From positions 3,908,501-3,972,500 of the forward strand of contig NZ_CP107970.1 in the NCBI RefSeq assembly GCF_036090055.1: DNA of 64,000 bases, written 5' to 3'. Position numbers and translations under genes: made by a program. The notes beneath the pieces were generated by a model. It saw nothing but the letters and a program-made list of their open reading frames with translations. It had not been told where the DNA came from and ran no database searches. Below are positions 34,565 to 43,898 of this stretch, in pieces (position 1 is the stretch's first letter; every line of letters starts with the position of its first letter). This DNA is from Nocardioides sp. NBC_00368. Lineage in GTDB: Bacteria > Actinomycetota > Actinomycetes > Propionibacteriales > Nocardioidaceae.

Positions 34565-35542
34565 ATGACCAAGCGACTCTCCCTCATCACTCCTTCCGGC
34601 CGACTGACCCTCGGCAACCTGCTCGGCGCGCTACGGCCGATGCGATCTATCGAGCCTGTCGAGATGGCTGGCTCCGCCGACTCCTCGGCCTTCTACGGGC
34701 TCTCCGACCTGCACGCACTGACGCTGCCGCACGAACCGTCGGTGCTGCGTACGCGGACGGAGGAGATGGCCCTCCTCCTGATCGCCTCCGGGCTCGAACC
34801 GGCCACGTTGTTCATTCAGTCGCACGTCCCCGCGCACCGGTCGCTCAGCTATCTGCTGGAGTGCGTCGCGCACACCGGTGAGCTGGGGCGGATGATCCAG
34901 TTCAAGGAGAAGTCCCGCCGCGTCGGGGCGTCGGTGCGCGCCTCGCTGTTCACCTATCCGGTGCTGATGGCCGCCGACATCCTGCTCTACGGCGCCACTG
35001 AGGTCCCGGTCGGCGACGACCAGCGTCAGCACGTCGAGCTCGCCCGGGACATCGCGGTGCGGTTCAACACGACGTACGGCCGGGTCTTCGCGGTCCCGCA
35101 GGCGGTGCATCCTGCTTCCGGGGCGCGGGTGATGGATCTCGCCGACCCGACGCGGAAGATGTCGAAGTCGGCCGGCGACGCACACCCGGGCTCGATCTTC
35201 CTGCTGGACGACGCCGATGCCGTACGCCGCAAGGTGGCCCGTGCGGTGACCGACTCGGCCGGGGACGTCTCCCGCGACCCTGAGCGGCCGGGGGTCACCA
35301 ACCTGATCGACATCCTCGAGGCCTGCGGCGGTTCCGCTGCCGGGCTGTCGGGCTACGGCGCTCTCAAGGCGGCGGTCACCGACGCCGTCGTCGCCGAGCT
35401 CGAGCCGATCCAGAAGCGCTACCGCGAGCTCGCCGCGGACCGGGCGTACGTCACGGAGGTCTATGCCGCCGGAGCCGCACGGTGCCGCGAGGTGACCGCT
35501 CCGGTCCTGGCCGCCGCGGAGGCGGCGATCGGGCTGGCCTGA
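34565..35542 (+). CDS. trpS: Tryptophanyl-tRNA synthetase, attenuation-controlled form
   Basis: Class Ic synthetase charging tRNA-Trp; 325 residues. The HIGH-type signature is TLGNLLGAL within PSGRLTLGNLLG, and the second signature is KMSKSAGD. ATG 34565 follows GAAAGG. Control by a Trp leader suggests the inducible synthetase; in streptomycetes such a second enzyme (TrpRS1) is attenuated and resistant to indolmycin. Resistance here is inference only, as is the presence of a second constitutive copy elsewhere. Confidence 0.93.
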   Translation: MTKRLSLITPSGRLTLGNLLGALRPMRSIEPVEMAGSADSSAFYGLSDLHALTLPHEPSVLRTRTEEMALLLIASGLEPATLFIQSHVPAHRSLSYLLECVAHTGELGRMIQFKEKSRRVGASVRASLFTYPVLMAADILLYGATEVPVGDDQRQHVELARDIAVRFNTTYGRVFAVPQAVHPASGARVMDLADPTRKMSKSAGDAHPGSIFLLDDADAVRRKVARAVTDSAGDVSRDPERPGVTNLIDILEACGGSAAGLSGYGALKAAVTDAVVAELEPIQKRYRELAADRAYVTEVYAAGAARCREVTAPVLAAAEAAIGLA

Positions 35543-35552
35543 GGGCGGCTGA

Positions 35553-35633
35553 CCCCGGGTAACACGCTGTTCGTAGGACCACCCGCCCGTTCAGATGGGG
35601 CGACCAGACCTACGAACGACGTGTTACCCGGGG
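35553..35633. repeat. 81-bp palindromic repeat, family A copy 4
   Basis: Outer arms CCCCGGGTAACACGCTGTTC... and its reverse complement with the TC/CT mismatch, here placed the other way round from copies 1-3. The centre ACCCGCCCGTTCAGA has the same orientation as copy 2. It lies between the convergent stops of trpS and narK. Confidence 0.92.
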
Positions 35634-35653
35634 CGACTTACCCGAGACGACGC

Positions 35654-37105
35654 TCAGATCCGCACGTCCGCCAGCTCACCGACCCGCGCACGCTGCGGCC
35701 GCAGGTAGACCATGAAGGTGACCAGGGCGCAGATGGCGTAGAAGATCGTGAAGGCGACGAACGCCGACTTGGTGGCGTCGAGGGGGTTGGTGACCCAGGG
35801 GCTGTTGAAGGCGATCGGGATGAGGAAGCCGCCGACCGCGCCGACGGCGCCGATGATGCCGACCGCGGCGGAGGACTTCTTGGTCGCGCCGGCGAGAGCG
35901 GCCTCGCGATCGGCGGTGCCCGGCGTGGTGGCCATCTCGGCCTCACGGCGGAAGATCGCCGGGATCATCTTGTAGGTCGACCCGTTGCCGATGCCGGTCG
36001 AGGCGAAGACCAGCATGAAGAAGCCCAGGAAGACCGGGAACCACGACTGGTTCGCCTGTGCGATCGCGGGCGAGGCCTCCGGGTTGGGGGTGAGCTGCAT
36101 CAGGGTCCAGAGCACCGCGAGGGTGAAGACGACCAACCCGATGAATGCGCCGAGCGTCACCTTCGCGCCGCCCCAGCGGTCGGCCAGCCATCCACCCAGC
36201 GGCCGGGTCGCGGAGCCGATCAGGGCGCCGAGGAAGGCGAAGTAGGCGAAGTAGATGCCGGTACCGAGCGGAGCGGGCTCGGGCACCCAGAAGTTGAGCT
36301 TGATCAGCAGCGGCATGGCGGCGGAGTAGCCGATGAAGGAGCCGAAGGTGCCGATGTAGAGGAAGGACATGATCCAGGTCTGCTTCGACTTCACGACCGA
36401 GAGCTGCTCACGTGTGGACGACTTCGCGGAGCTGAGGTTGTCCATGAAGAAGAAGGCCGCGAGGATCGCGATGACGGCCAGCGCCGCGTAGACGAAGGCG
36501 GCCCGCTCGAGGTGGATGCCGCCGTCGGAGGCCTTGATCAGCCCGAAGATGCCGGCGCCACCGACGATGACCGGCAGCAGGAACTGGATGAGCGCGACGC
36601 CGAGGTTGCCGCCGGCGGCGTTGAGGCCGAGCGCGGCACCCTTCTTGTCGGACGGGTAGAAGAAGTTGATGTTCGCCATCGAGGAGGCGAAGTTGCCGCC
36701 GCCGAGACCCGCAGTGGCGGCGATCAGGCAGAAGGCCCAGTAGGGGGTGGACGGCTGGGTGACGGCGTACGCGAAGCCGAGGGTCGGCACGAGCAGCAGC
36801 GCGGCCGACATCATCGTCCAGTTGCGGCCGCCGAACTTCGGCACCGCGAGGGTGTAGGGCACCCGCAGGAGCGATCCCACCAGGTTGGGGATCGCGATCA
36901 GGAAGAACAGCTGGCTCGGGGTGAAGTCGAAGCCCTGGGCGACCAGGAAGGCCGAGGACACCGACCAGATCAGCCAGACCGAGAAGCCGAGGTGCTCGGC
37001 GAAGATCGACCAGATCAGGTTGCGGCGGGCGGTCTTCGCCCCGGTCTCTTCCCAGAAGGTGGCGTCCTCCGGACGCCAGTCGTCGATCCAGTAGCGACGG
37101 CTCAT
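35654..37105 (-). CDS. narK: Nitrate/nitrite transporter of the NarK type
   Basis: 483 residues, MFS with about twelve TM segments. Nitrate-signature motifs are recognisable: GLGGGNFASSMANINFFYP (first) and ASTGIGNGSTYKMIPAIFR (second). It imports nitrate or exchanges nitrate/nitrite. ATG 37105 follows GAGGAG. No nitrate reductase gene is in the window, so it stands alone; its substrate partner must be elsewhere. Confidence 0.92.
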   Translation of the reverse strand: MSRRYWIDDWRPEDATFWEETGAKTARRNLIWSIFAEHLGFSVWLIWSVSSAFLVAQGFDFTPSQLFFLIAIPNLVGSLLRVPYTLAVPKFGGRNWTMMSAALLLVPTLGFAYAVTQPSTPYWAFCLIAATAGLGGGNFASSMANINFFYPSDKKGAALGLNAAGGNLGVALIQFLLPVIVGGAGIFGLIKASDGGIHLERAAFVYAALAVIAILAAFFFMDNLSSAKSSTREQLSVVKSKQTWIMSFLYIGTFGSFIGYSAAMPLLIKLNFWVPEPAPLGTGIYFAYFAFLGALIGSATRPLGGWLADRWGGAKVTLGAFIGLVVFTLAVLWTLMQLTPNPEASPAIAQANQSWFPVFLGFFMLVFASTGIGNGSTYKMIPAIFRREAEMATTPGTADREAALAGATKKSSAAVGIIGAVGAVGGFLIPIAFNSPWVTNPLDATKSAFVAFTIFYAICALVTFMVYLRPQRARVGELADVRI

Positions 37106-37258
37106 GGTGGGCTCCTCAGGTAACGGCAGTCGGCGAGATAGCACCCACGATCACCAGCCCACGTTTCAGCAGCCGCCAACCCTCGCATGCGAGACCGTCA
37201 ACTTCCGCTCACGACCTCACAAGCCTCACAACCTCACTTCCGGCTCCCGTCGGGAAAA

Positions 37259-37294
37259 GTACGCGGCGGGAGGCCCGAGCCGCCCGCCGCGTAC
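37259..37294 (-). terminator. Intrinsic terminator of phoX
   Basis: GTACGCGGCGGG / CCCGCCGCGTAC, 12-bp perfect stem with a 12-nt loop, followed on the minus strand by CTTTTCCC. 26 bp after the phoX stop. Confidence 0.8.
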
Positions 37295-37320
37295 GTCTTG
37301 GTCTGCTGAGCCGCGGAGCC

Positions 37321-38778
37321 TCAGCCGAGGTAGCGCTCCCACGGGCCGGTGATGGCCAGGGTGTAGCCGGGGTCCTGCATGTTGACGAAGAGGACCCGGC
37401 CGTCGGGCGAGAAGCACGGGCCGCAGAACTCGGAGTCGTTCAGGTCGTTGCGGGCGATGGCGTACGCCGGGCCGCCCGGGAATGCACCGAGCACGTGCGA
37501 GGCGCCGCTGCCGTCCTCGGCGAGCACCAGCGAGCCCCAGGGGGTGACGGTGACGTTGTCGGGACCGTCGAAGGTGAGGTCGCCGTACTTCGGGGCCGGA
37601 GCATCGTCCTCGGACTGCGTCTGGTGCGGGAAGTACGTCACCAGCTGGATCGTCTCGGCCTCGTAGTCGTAGAACCAGACCATGCCGTCGTGCGGCGAGG
37701 CGTCGGCGGGCATGTCACCCTCCTCCCAGGCGTAGGAGTTGACCACGTAGACGCCCTCGTCGGTGCCCCACACGCCCTCGAACTTGCGCCCGCGGGTGAC
37801 CTCGCCGTCGGCGAACTGCTCGCGGCACGGCGTCTCCTGGGCGTCGCGCTCGGGGACGGTCTTCCACGTCACCGGGAAGGGCTGGCCCATCTGCGCGGAG
37901 GTCAGGTAGGCGACATCCGGCAGGACGGAACCGTCGGGAAGGATGATCTGCATCGCGGCGAGGGTGCCCGCATCATCGGCCAGCGAGGTGAGCACGCCCG
38001 GGCCGAGCCTGACCCCGGCCGGAGCGGTCCAGCGGTAGAAGAGCCCGTTGGGCTCGTCGGCGTCCTCGGAGAGGAACACCTTGGTGCGGGTCCTGTCGAT
38101 CGCGAGGGCCTCGTGGTCGTAGCGACCGAACGCCTTGATCGGGCGCGGGTCGGCCGAGCCGTCGGCCCAGACCTCGAAGACGTAGCCGTGGTCCTTCTCG
38201 TAGACGCCCTTGCTGCCGTCCTCGCCCTCCCACTCCTCGCCGGCGTCGTTGACGGTCTCCTCGCAGGTCAGCCAGGTCCCCCACGGCGTCGGGCCGCCGG
38301 CGCAGTTGGTCGAGGTGCCGGAGATGGCGACGAACTCACCGAGGTTGGCGCCGCCCGCGTCGGTGGTGATCACGGTGCAGCCGCCCGAGGGGGCGCCGGC
38401 GTCGTAGACCGTCCCGGGCACCAGCGGGACCGGAATGCCCTCGCCCGGCTCGATCTCGTGGTTCTGGATCAGCGTGTAGCGCCCCCGCTTGCCGCCGAGC
38501 ACCATCATCCCGTCGTGGTTGGACGGAGTCTTCTCCCCCGACTTCAGGGTCGTCTCACCGGCGGAGGTGATGATGGCGTACGAGAACCCCTCGGCCAGCG
38601 CGAGGATCCCCTGGGGGTCGTCCACGAGGGGCGGGAACGGCTCGCGGGCGCGCTTGCGTCCCGGGGTGCCGGGCCGCGCGGGCTTCGCCTCGGCCAGGGC
38701 GGGAACGGCGCCGGCGACGGCCAGGCCGACCCCGGCCGCGGCTCCTCCGGTGAGCAGGGAGCGTCGAGTTGCGGACAT
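37321..38778 (-). CDS. phoX: PhoX-family phosphatase (DUF839), Tat-exported
   Basis: 485 residues. The N-terminus MSATRRSLLTGGAAAGVGLA is a twin-arginine signal peptide, cleaved near ALAEA. The body is the PhoX beta-propeller type, with NHEIEPGEG, GTWLTCEETVND, FGRYDHEALAID and ESxADEPNGLFYRW-like motifs that hold calcium and iron in characterised PhoX. It hydrolyses phosphate esters outside the cell. ATG 38778. No Pho box was identified upstream. Confidence 0.88.
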   Translation of the reverse strand: MSATRRSLLTGGAAAGVGLAVAGAVPALAEAKPARPGTPGRKRAREPFPPLVDDPQGILALAEGFSYAIITSAGETTLKSGEKTPSNHDGMMVLGGKRGRYTLIQNHEIEPGEGIPVPLVPGTVYDAGAPSGGCTVITTDAGGANLGEFVAISGTSTNCAGGPTPWGTWLTCEETVNDAGEEWEGEDGSKGVYEKDHGYVFEVWADGSADPRPIKAFGRYDHEALAIDRTRTKVFLSEDADEPNGLFYRWTAPAGVRLGPGVLTSLADDAGTLAAMQIILPDGSVLPDVAYLTSAQMGQPFPVTWKTVPERDAQETPCREQFADGEVTRGRKFEGVWGTDEGVYVVNSYAWEEGDMPADASPHDGMVWFYDYEAETIQLVTYFPHQTQSEDDAPAPKYGDLTFDGPDNVTVTPWGSLVLAEDGSGASHVLGAFPGGPAYAIARNDLNDSEFCGPCFSPDGRVLFVNMQDPGYTLAITGPWERYLG

Positions 38779-38916
38779 GGGTTGGTACTCCTCGGAGCTT
38801 CGTAGGGGAACCCGTGACAGGTCTCGACCCTCTACCCAAGCCACTCCGCAACACCTGCGCGACCGCCCGAGGTGAACCTCAGGCGACGGCACCGTGAAAC
38901 GTACGCCGGCGGCGTC

Positions 38917-39090
38917 TCAGGCAGCCCCGAACAGGCCCGACAGCCCAGCATTCCGGGTGGGGCCGGAACGACCGCTCTCCCACGCGTGTCCGCACCTGCA
39001 GCACATCAGCCGCCGGCGGCCCCCCGCCGAACGCGCGAGAACCCGGATCTCCTCGTCTTCGGTGCACTTGGCACACATAGCCGAAGTCAT
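38917..39090 (-). CDS. Small zinc-ribbon protein
   Basis: 57 residues starting MTSAMCAKCTEDEEIRVLAR, with two CxxC pairs (CAKC at 6-9 and CCRCGHAWESG around 30-34) that make a zinc ribbon. ATG 39090 is preceded by GAGGTG; a GTG-like start at 39108 is possible. Too short for confident family naming; function unknown, nucleic-acid or protein binding likely. Confidence 0.6.
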   Translation of the reverse strand: MTSAMCAKCTEDEEIRVLARSAGGRRRLMCCRCGHAWESGRSGPTRNAGLSGLFGAA

Positions 39091-39205
39091 CGAGTGAACA
39101 CCTCGCACTTCTTACATGAACAGAGTCTGTACAACTTCCCCAGGGTGACACAGGGACGGGCCTGTCCCACAGTTGAGAACGTCCTGTAGCCGAACTGTGA
39201 ACGTG

Positions 39206-40156
39206 CTATTGACCAGGAGGAACGTGGTCGGCGTTGGCCACGCCGTAGGGGATGTGAACCCCGGCGATCGAGCCGACCGCCTCGTCGAGATGGGTCGTCT
39301 GGTCGTCGAAGAAGATCAACGGACGCAGCACCTCCAGCACGCGCCTCTTCTCCACTCCACCGAGGAAGAACGCCTCGTTGACGTAGACGTCCCAGGACTG
39401 CAGCGACCGGATCGCGCGTTCGTGGGCCGGGGCGCCGCGGGCGGTGACCAGCGCGATCCGCAGCCGTGGCTCGTAGCTCGGATCCTCCAGACGGCGCTGC
39501 TCCTCGATCTGCTGGATCAGGTTGAGGTCGCGCAGCAGCGGCTGCAGCGGCCCGGGCTCGAGCGGCTCGGTCTTCCGGCTCGCCTCGTAGGTGCGGTAGG
39601 CCTCGATGCCCTCCTCGCGGAAGATCCGCTCGGAGCCGTCGTCGGCGAGGACGCCGTCGAAGTCGAAGGCGACGACGACGGAGCGATCGGTCTCGTCGTA
39701 CGTCGCAGCCGACGGCAGCACGTGACCGGCCGGGAAACCCTCGCGGTTGGCCGCGATGACGTCGTCACGGTTGCCGCTGAGGAACAGCGACATCCCGAGC
39801 GCGCCGATGTAGGGATGCGGCGAGCGGCCCTGGGTGAAGACGGCGCGGGTCATCGGCAGACCGTGCTGCTCGATCGAGCGCATCACCCGCAGCCCGGTGC
39901 TGGGGTCGTTGCGCGAGACCACGATCACCTCGACGAGACCGTCGTCGGCGTCCTCGGCCAGATCGTTGAGGCTCAGCAGCCGCTTGATGAACGGGAACGC
40001 GACGCCGGGCCGGAGCTGCTCGTCGATGCGCTCGTCCTGATAGCGGCGGTAGGCCTCCTCGCCGTGCTCGCGGAAGTAGGCGTCCGACTCGGTCAGGTCG
40101 AAGAGCGCGCTCGACGCGATCCCGACCACCAACCGCCCGCTCAGCTCGTATCCCAC
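39206..40156 (-). CDS. Cytosolic 5'-nucleotidase I-like protein (PF06189 type)
   Basis: 316 residues. HAD-type motifs: SVVVAFDFDGVLADDGSERIF (nucleophile Asp), LRIALVTARGAPAHERAIRS, and LIFFDDQTTHLD. The N-terminal half GRLVVGIASSALFDLTESD fits the animal-type cN-I 5'-nucleotidase family, which dephosphorylates nucleoside monophosphates. GTG 40156 is chosen (VGYELSGRLVVGI); the frame is open to 40186. Confidence 0.85.
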   Translation of the reverse strand: MGYELSGRLVVGIASSALFDLTESDAYFREHGEEAYRRYQDERIDEQLRPGVAFPFIKRLLSLNDLAEDADDGLVEVIVVSRNDPSTGLRVMRSIEQHGLPMTRAVFTQGRSPHPYIGALGMSLFLSGNRDDVIAANREGFPAGHVLPSAATYDETDRSVVVAFDFDGVLADDGSERIFREEGIEAYRTYEASRKTEPLEPGPLQPLLRDLNLIQQIEEQRRLEDPSYEPRLRIALVTARGAPAHERAIRSLQSWDVYVNEAFFLGGVEKRRVLEVLRPLIFFDDQTTHLDEAVGSIAGVHIPYGVANADHVPPGQ

Positions 40157-40254
40157 GCTCCGCAACCTACCGCTCGCCTCCGACACCGGGCCGGGGCGTT
40201 TGGGTATGAGGAGCGCTGAATCGGGTACCGGGAACGTCGGTGAAGGAGGTAGTG

Positions 40255-40686
40255 ATGCCGACGAGCGAGCGTGAGCACCACTCCGGGCGTAGCAGCGGCG
40301 AGATGCCGTCAGAGGTAGGAGACCATCTCGGGGTGTTCGACCGATTCGCCACCCACGCGAGCAACTTCGTGTCGCGGGCGTGGTTCTTCATGATGTGCGT
40401 GCTGCTGGTGGTGATCTGGGCACCGTCCGTCTTCGTGCTGCCCGATGTGGACACCTGGCAGCTGATCATCAACACCGCCACGACGATCATCACGTTCCTG
40501 CTGGTGGCGCTCCTGCAGAACACCCAGAAGCGAGCGGACGACGCCGTTCAGCAGAAGCTCAACGCCATCGCCGGAGGTCTCTCCGACATGATGGAAAGGC
40601 TGGCCCGTGACCACCCCGAGCTGCGTGACGACCGCGACGAGCTTCGCCAGGCGGTCGGTCTGGAGGAACGGGAAAGCGCGGAATGA
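40255..40686 (+). CDS. Low-affinity iron permease-like small membrane protein
   Basis: 143 residues, two TM segments (about 39-56 and 68-88) with the family pattern FDRFATHASNFVSRAWFF...WAPSV...DTWQLIINTATTIITFLLVALLQNTQKRADDAVQQKL of PF04120. The name comes from yeast Fet4; in bacteria transport by such short proteins is not established. ATG 40255 has GGAGG 5 nt upstream. Overlaps the next gene by 4 bp (ATGA). Confidence 0.8.
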   Translation: MPTSEREHHSGRSSGEMPSEVGDHLGVFDRFATHASNFVSRAWFFMMCVLLVVIWAPSVFVLPDVDTWQLIINTATTIITFLLVALLQNTQKRADDAVQQKLNAIAGGLSDMMERLARDHPELRDDRDELRQAVGLEERESAE

Positions 40687-41057
40687 CGGGCCCCGAGCCT
40701 GAGGACCACCACTACGTACGCGACCAGTTCTCGGCCGCCGCCCACGCCCTCGCCGGCGTTGCCGGGTCGGCCTGGGCCAGCGGGATCAGCATGATCGTCG
40801 TCGCGGGGTTGCTGATCGCCGGTCTCGTCTCCGGGTTCGCCTCGTGGTGGCACAGCCTCGTCTACGCGACTGCCTCCATGGTCAGCCTGCTGGTGCTCTT
40901 CAGCATCCAGCACATGACCAACCGGCAGACCAAGGCCATCCTGCTCAAGCTCGATGAGCTCGTCGAGAGCGTCGACGGCGCGGACAACGACGTCATCGCC
41001 ATGGAGGATCGAGATCTGGCGGACCAGGAGCACATCCGCCGCCGGCACCAGCGGTAG
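40683..41057 (+). CDS. Second low-affinity iron permease-like membrane protein
   Basis: 124 residues, two TM segments (about 33-52 and 62-80). SLLVLFSIQHMTNRQTKAILLKLDELV aligns with FLLVALLQNTQKRADDAVQQKLNAI of the upstream protein, so the pair looks like an old tandem duplication that may form a heteromer. Coupled to the upstream gene by an ATGA overlap. Function unknown. Confidence 0.7.
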   Translation: MTGPEPEDHHYVRDQFSAAAHALAGVAGSAWASGISMIVVAGLLIAGLVSGFASWWHSLVYATASMVSLLVLFSIQHMTNRQTKAILLKLDELVESVDGADNDVIAMEDRDLADQEHIRRRHQR

Positions 41058-41067
41058 CCGGTGAGGG

Positions 41068-41541
41068 TCAGGCGACCTTGGTGACGCGGAGGAACTCCTG
41101 GATGTCGAAGACGGCGCGGACGATGCCGGCGGCCTTGGGGAGCAGGGGCGCGACCTCGGCGTAGGGGACGACCCGCGGGTCGGTGACGCGGTGTTCGACG
41201 CCGTCGTGGACGATCGTGGCCGAGTTGGCGGCCAGCACGTTCTGGGCCCAGTCGACCTTCGAGGTGTAGGGCAGGTTGATGACGAAGCCGTCGGGGGTCG
41301 GGAACGGCGTGATCGGGGTGGCGTACTCCCGCCCGCTCGCACGGCCCACGTGGAGGACGACGCCGTTGGTGACACCTTCCCCGCCGGCGGTCTTCAGCGC
41401 CTCGGAGGCGAACCGCTTCGAGAAGGCGCGGATGCGGTCCTGGAGCCAGGGCGACTTGTTGCGCATGCCGATCACGAAAGCGGCACCCGCGCCCGCTACA
41501 CCGGCGGCCAGCAGACCCGGGATCACTCGACTCAGTCGCAT
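41068..41541 (-). CDS. Deazaflavin/nitroreductase (DDN-like) family protein
   Basis: 157 residues with an N-terminal hydrophobic segment (about 7-26) and the split-barrel fold of F420-dependent nitroreductase-like proteins: GVVLHVGRASGREYATPITPFPTPDGFVI, YTSKVDWAQNVLAAN. These bind F420 or FMN and reduce diverse substrates, or are membrane-associated quinone reductases. ATG 41541. Convergent with the upstream gene. Confidence 0.82.
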   Translation of the reverse strand: MRLSRVIPGLLAAGVAGAGAAFVIGMRNKSPWLQDRIRAFSKRFASEALKTAGGEGVTNGVVLHVGRASGREYATPITPFPTPDGFVINLPYTSKVDWAQNVLAANSATIVHDGVEHRVTDPRVVPYAEVAPLLPKAAGIVRAVFDIQEFLRVTKVA

Positions 41542-41646
41542 GCGCCAAACCTACCTCGCACCCCCGTAACGGCTCGGGTGACAGATAACGTGGGCGCGGT
41601 CACACTGGAGGTCTCGACCGAGCACCAGCAAGGAGGAAGCGCGAGG

Positions 41647-42750
41647 ATGCGGCCCTGGAAGCGAACCCACCTGGGCACAGAAGCCGATCGGGCGACCTTC
41701 CGTACCCTGCACAACGCATCGCTGGCCAGCCCGGCCTTGCGTGGCGGTCTGACCGTCGACAGCGCCGAGCGCGCGGCCCCGCACCTGCAGGCGCTCCTGG
41801 CCGCGCCCGCGCTCGCGATCACCGACACCGACGGCCTGCTCGCCTGGGAGGGCATCGGCACCCATCACCAGGAGCACGTGACCAAGCTGGCCGAGGGCAC
41901 GCTCGAGCGCGGCGCGACCCGGTTCTACGACCGAGTCGATCTCGAGTGCGGCCAGGCCGGCTGCCCGATCCACTCCGCCGTGGTCAGCCCGCTGGTCGTC
42001 GACGACCATCTGGTCGGCACGCTGCAGGCCTACGCCCCGGACACCTCCGCGATGATGGTCCGCGCCACCGACGAGGTCGCGACCTGGGTCTCCGGGCAGC
42101 TCGAGCTCGCCGAGCTCGACGCGTCGCGTCGGCGCCTGATGGAGGCCGAGGTGCGCGCGCTCCGCGCTCAGATCAGCCCCCACTTCATCTACAACTCGCT
42201 GGGCGCGATCGCCAGCTTCGTACGCACGGATCCGGAGCGTGCGCGCGAGCTGCTCCTCGAGTTCGCCGACTTCACCCGCTACTCCTTCCGGACGCACGGC
42301 GAATACACGACGCTGTCCGAGGAGCTCCGCTCCGTGGAGCGCTACCTGCTCCTGGAGCAGGCCCGGTTCGGCGAGCGGCTCTCGGTCCGGCTGTCGGTCG
42401 CGCCCGAGGTGCTGCCCATCGCGGTGCCGTTCCTGTGCCTGCAGCCGCTGGTCGAGAATGCCGTACGCCACGGCCTGGCCGACGCGCAGACCGGCCACAT
42501 CTCCATCCGGGCCGCCGACAGCGGCACCGAGTGCGTGATCGAGGTCGAGGACGACGGCGCCGGCGAGGACCCGGAGAAGGTGCGCAACGCGCTGGCCGGC
42601 GGCGCCGACTCCGTCGGGCTCGGCAACGTCGACGCCCGGCTCCGCAACGCCTACGGCGACGACTACGGCCTGGTCGTCGAGACCGCCCACGGCGCCGGCA
42701 CGAAGGTCATCCTCAGAATCCCGAAGTTCGCCCCAGGAGTGCACACATGA
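41647..42750 (+). CDS. LytS-type sensor histidine kinase with GAF-like input domain
   Basis: 367 residues, no TM segment. N-terminal GAF-like domain (about 30-155) holds a pair of cysteines in DLECGQAGCPIHSA, which could sense redox or metal. The kinase part has the His_kinase motif ALRAQISPHFIYNSLGAIASF with the phospho-His, and the ATPase boxes LVENAVRHGL and DDGAGEDPEK...GLGNVDARLRNAYG. ATG 41647 (GAGG before it). Its stop overlaps the response regulator start. The long upstream frame is not coding. Confidence 0.9.
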   Translation: MRPWKRTHLGTEADRATFRTLHNASLASPALRGGLTVDSAERAAPHLQALLAAPALAITDTDGLLAWEGIGTHHQEHVTKLAEGTLERGATRFYDRVDLECGQAGCPIHSAVVSPLVVDDHLVGTLQAYAPDTSAMMVRATDEVATWVSGQLELAELDASRRRLMEAEVRALRAQISPHFIYNSLGAIASFVRTDPERARELLLEFADFTRYSFRTHGEYTTLSEELRSVERYLLLEQARFGERLSVRLSVAPEVLPIAVPFLCLQPLVENAVRHGLADAQTGHISIRAADSGTECVIEVEDDGAGEDPEKVRNALAGGADSVGLGNVDARLRNAYGDDYGLVVETAHGAGTKVILRIPKFAPGVHT

Positions 42751-43520
42751 ACGGCCGTACGACGCAGGCCTTCGCCGCCAGACAGGGAGCGCCGGGAGGC
42801 CGGCTCCGCATCCTGGTCGTCGACGACGAGCCGCCCGCGGCCGACGAGCTCTCCTATCTGCTGACGCAGGACGCCCGGGTGGCGGAGGTGCGCACGTGCC
42901 TCAACGCGACCGACGGGCTGCAGCAGCTGCAGGGGTCGGGCGTGGATGCGGTGTTCCTCGACATCCAGATGCCGGGGCTGAACGGGCTCGAGCTGGCCCG
43001 GCTGCTGGCGCGCTTCAAGACGCCGCCGGCCGTCGTGTTCGTGACCGCTCACGAGGAGCACGCGCTGGAGGCGTTCGACCTGCGCGCGGTCGACTACGTG
43101 CTCAAGCCGGTGCGCGCGGAGCGGCTGGCCGAGACCGTCACCCGGCTGATGGGCAGCATGCCGGAGGAGGAGCCGAGCGGCGACATCCAGATCCCGGTCG
43201 AGCTCGGCGGCGTCACCCGCTTCGTGTGGCGCTCCCAGATCACCCACGTCGAGGCGCAGGGCGACTACGCCCGGCTGCACACCGCCGACGCCTCCCACCT
43301 GGTGCGGGTCCCGCTGACGCAGCTGGAGCAGGAGTGGGCATCCGCCCGGTTCGTACGCATCCACCGCTCCCTCCTCGTCAACCTCGCCCACGTGACGGAG
43401 GTGCGGTCGGAGGCCGGGCGCTGCTCGGTCGTCGTCGGCGGCGCGTCCCGCGGCACCGAGCTGCAGGTCAGCCGCCGCCACACGCGCCAGCTCAAGGACC
43501 TGCTCGCCCGACGCTCATGA
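42747..43520 (+). CDS. LytTR-family response regulator
   Basis: 257 residues. Receiver domain (about 20-135): LRILVVDDEPPAADELS, phospho-acceptor in DAVFLDIQMPGLNG, VFVTAHEEHALEAFDLRAVDYVLKP. C-terminal LytTR DNA-binding domain (about 150-255): ITHVEAQGDYARLHT, FVRIHRSLLVNLAHVTEV. Overlaps the kinase by 4 bp and is followed by a symporter gene pair that is its likely target. Confidence 0.94.
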   Translation: MNGRTTQAFAARQGAPGGRLRILVVDDEPPAADELSYLLTQDARVAEVRTCLNATDGLQQLQGSGVDAVFLDIQMPGLNGLELARLLARFKTPPAVVFVTAHEEHALEAFDLRAVDYVLKPVRAERLAETVTRLMGSMPEEEPSGDIQIPVELGGVTRFVWRSQITHVEAQGDYARLHTADASHLVRVPLTQLEQEWASARFVRIHRSLLVNLAHVTEVRSEAGRCSVVVGGASRGTELQVSRRHTRQLKDLLARRS

Positions 43521-43529
43521 ACCGATCCG

Positions 43530-43898
43530 ATGACTGAACCCCAACGCGTACGCGTCACCGGCCCGCCCCGGCGTCGCCCGGCCGTCCGACGGGTCGACGT
43601 CGACGAGGACACCCGCCTCGGCGAGGTCTACCTCGGCTCCCTGATGCGTGCCCAGCTCTCGATCGCCCTTCGGACCCTGGCCGTGCTCTTCCTCGGCGTC
43701 GGCTCGCTCCCGCTGCTGTTCTGGCTGGCTCCGGGCCTGGTCCACACCTCGCCGTTCGGCATCCCGCTGCCCTGGCTGCTCCTCGGCGTGCTGGTCTACC
43801 CGTTCCTGTTCCTCCTCGGCCGCTGGTACCTGCGCGGCGCGGAGCGCAACGAGGCCAGCTACGCCGACCTCCTGAAGCCGGACGACGAGACGCCATGA
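43530..43898 (+). CDS. Small two-TM accessory protein of an SSS symporter
   Basis: 122 residues: basic N-terminus, two TM segments (about 47-68 and 80-98), acidic C-terminus. Functionally comparable to DUF485 proteins that precede ActP symporters, though the sequence is less typical than the one at 47517. ATG 43530; stop overlaps the symporter start (ATGA). Confidence 0.75.
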   Translation: MTEPQRVRVTGPPRRRPAVRRVDVDEDTRLGEVYLGSLMRAQLSIALRTLAVLFLGVGSLPLLFWLAPGLVHTSPFGIPLPWLLLGVLVYPFLFLLGRWYLRGAERNEASYADLLKPDDETP

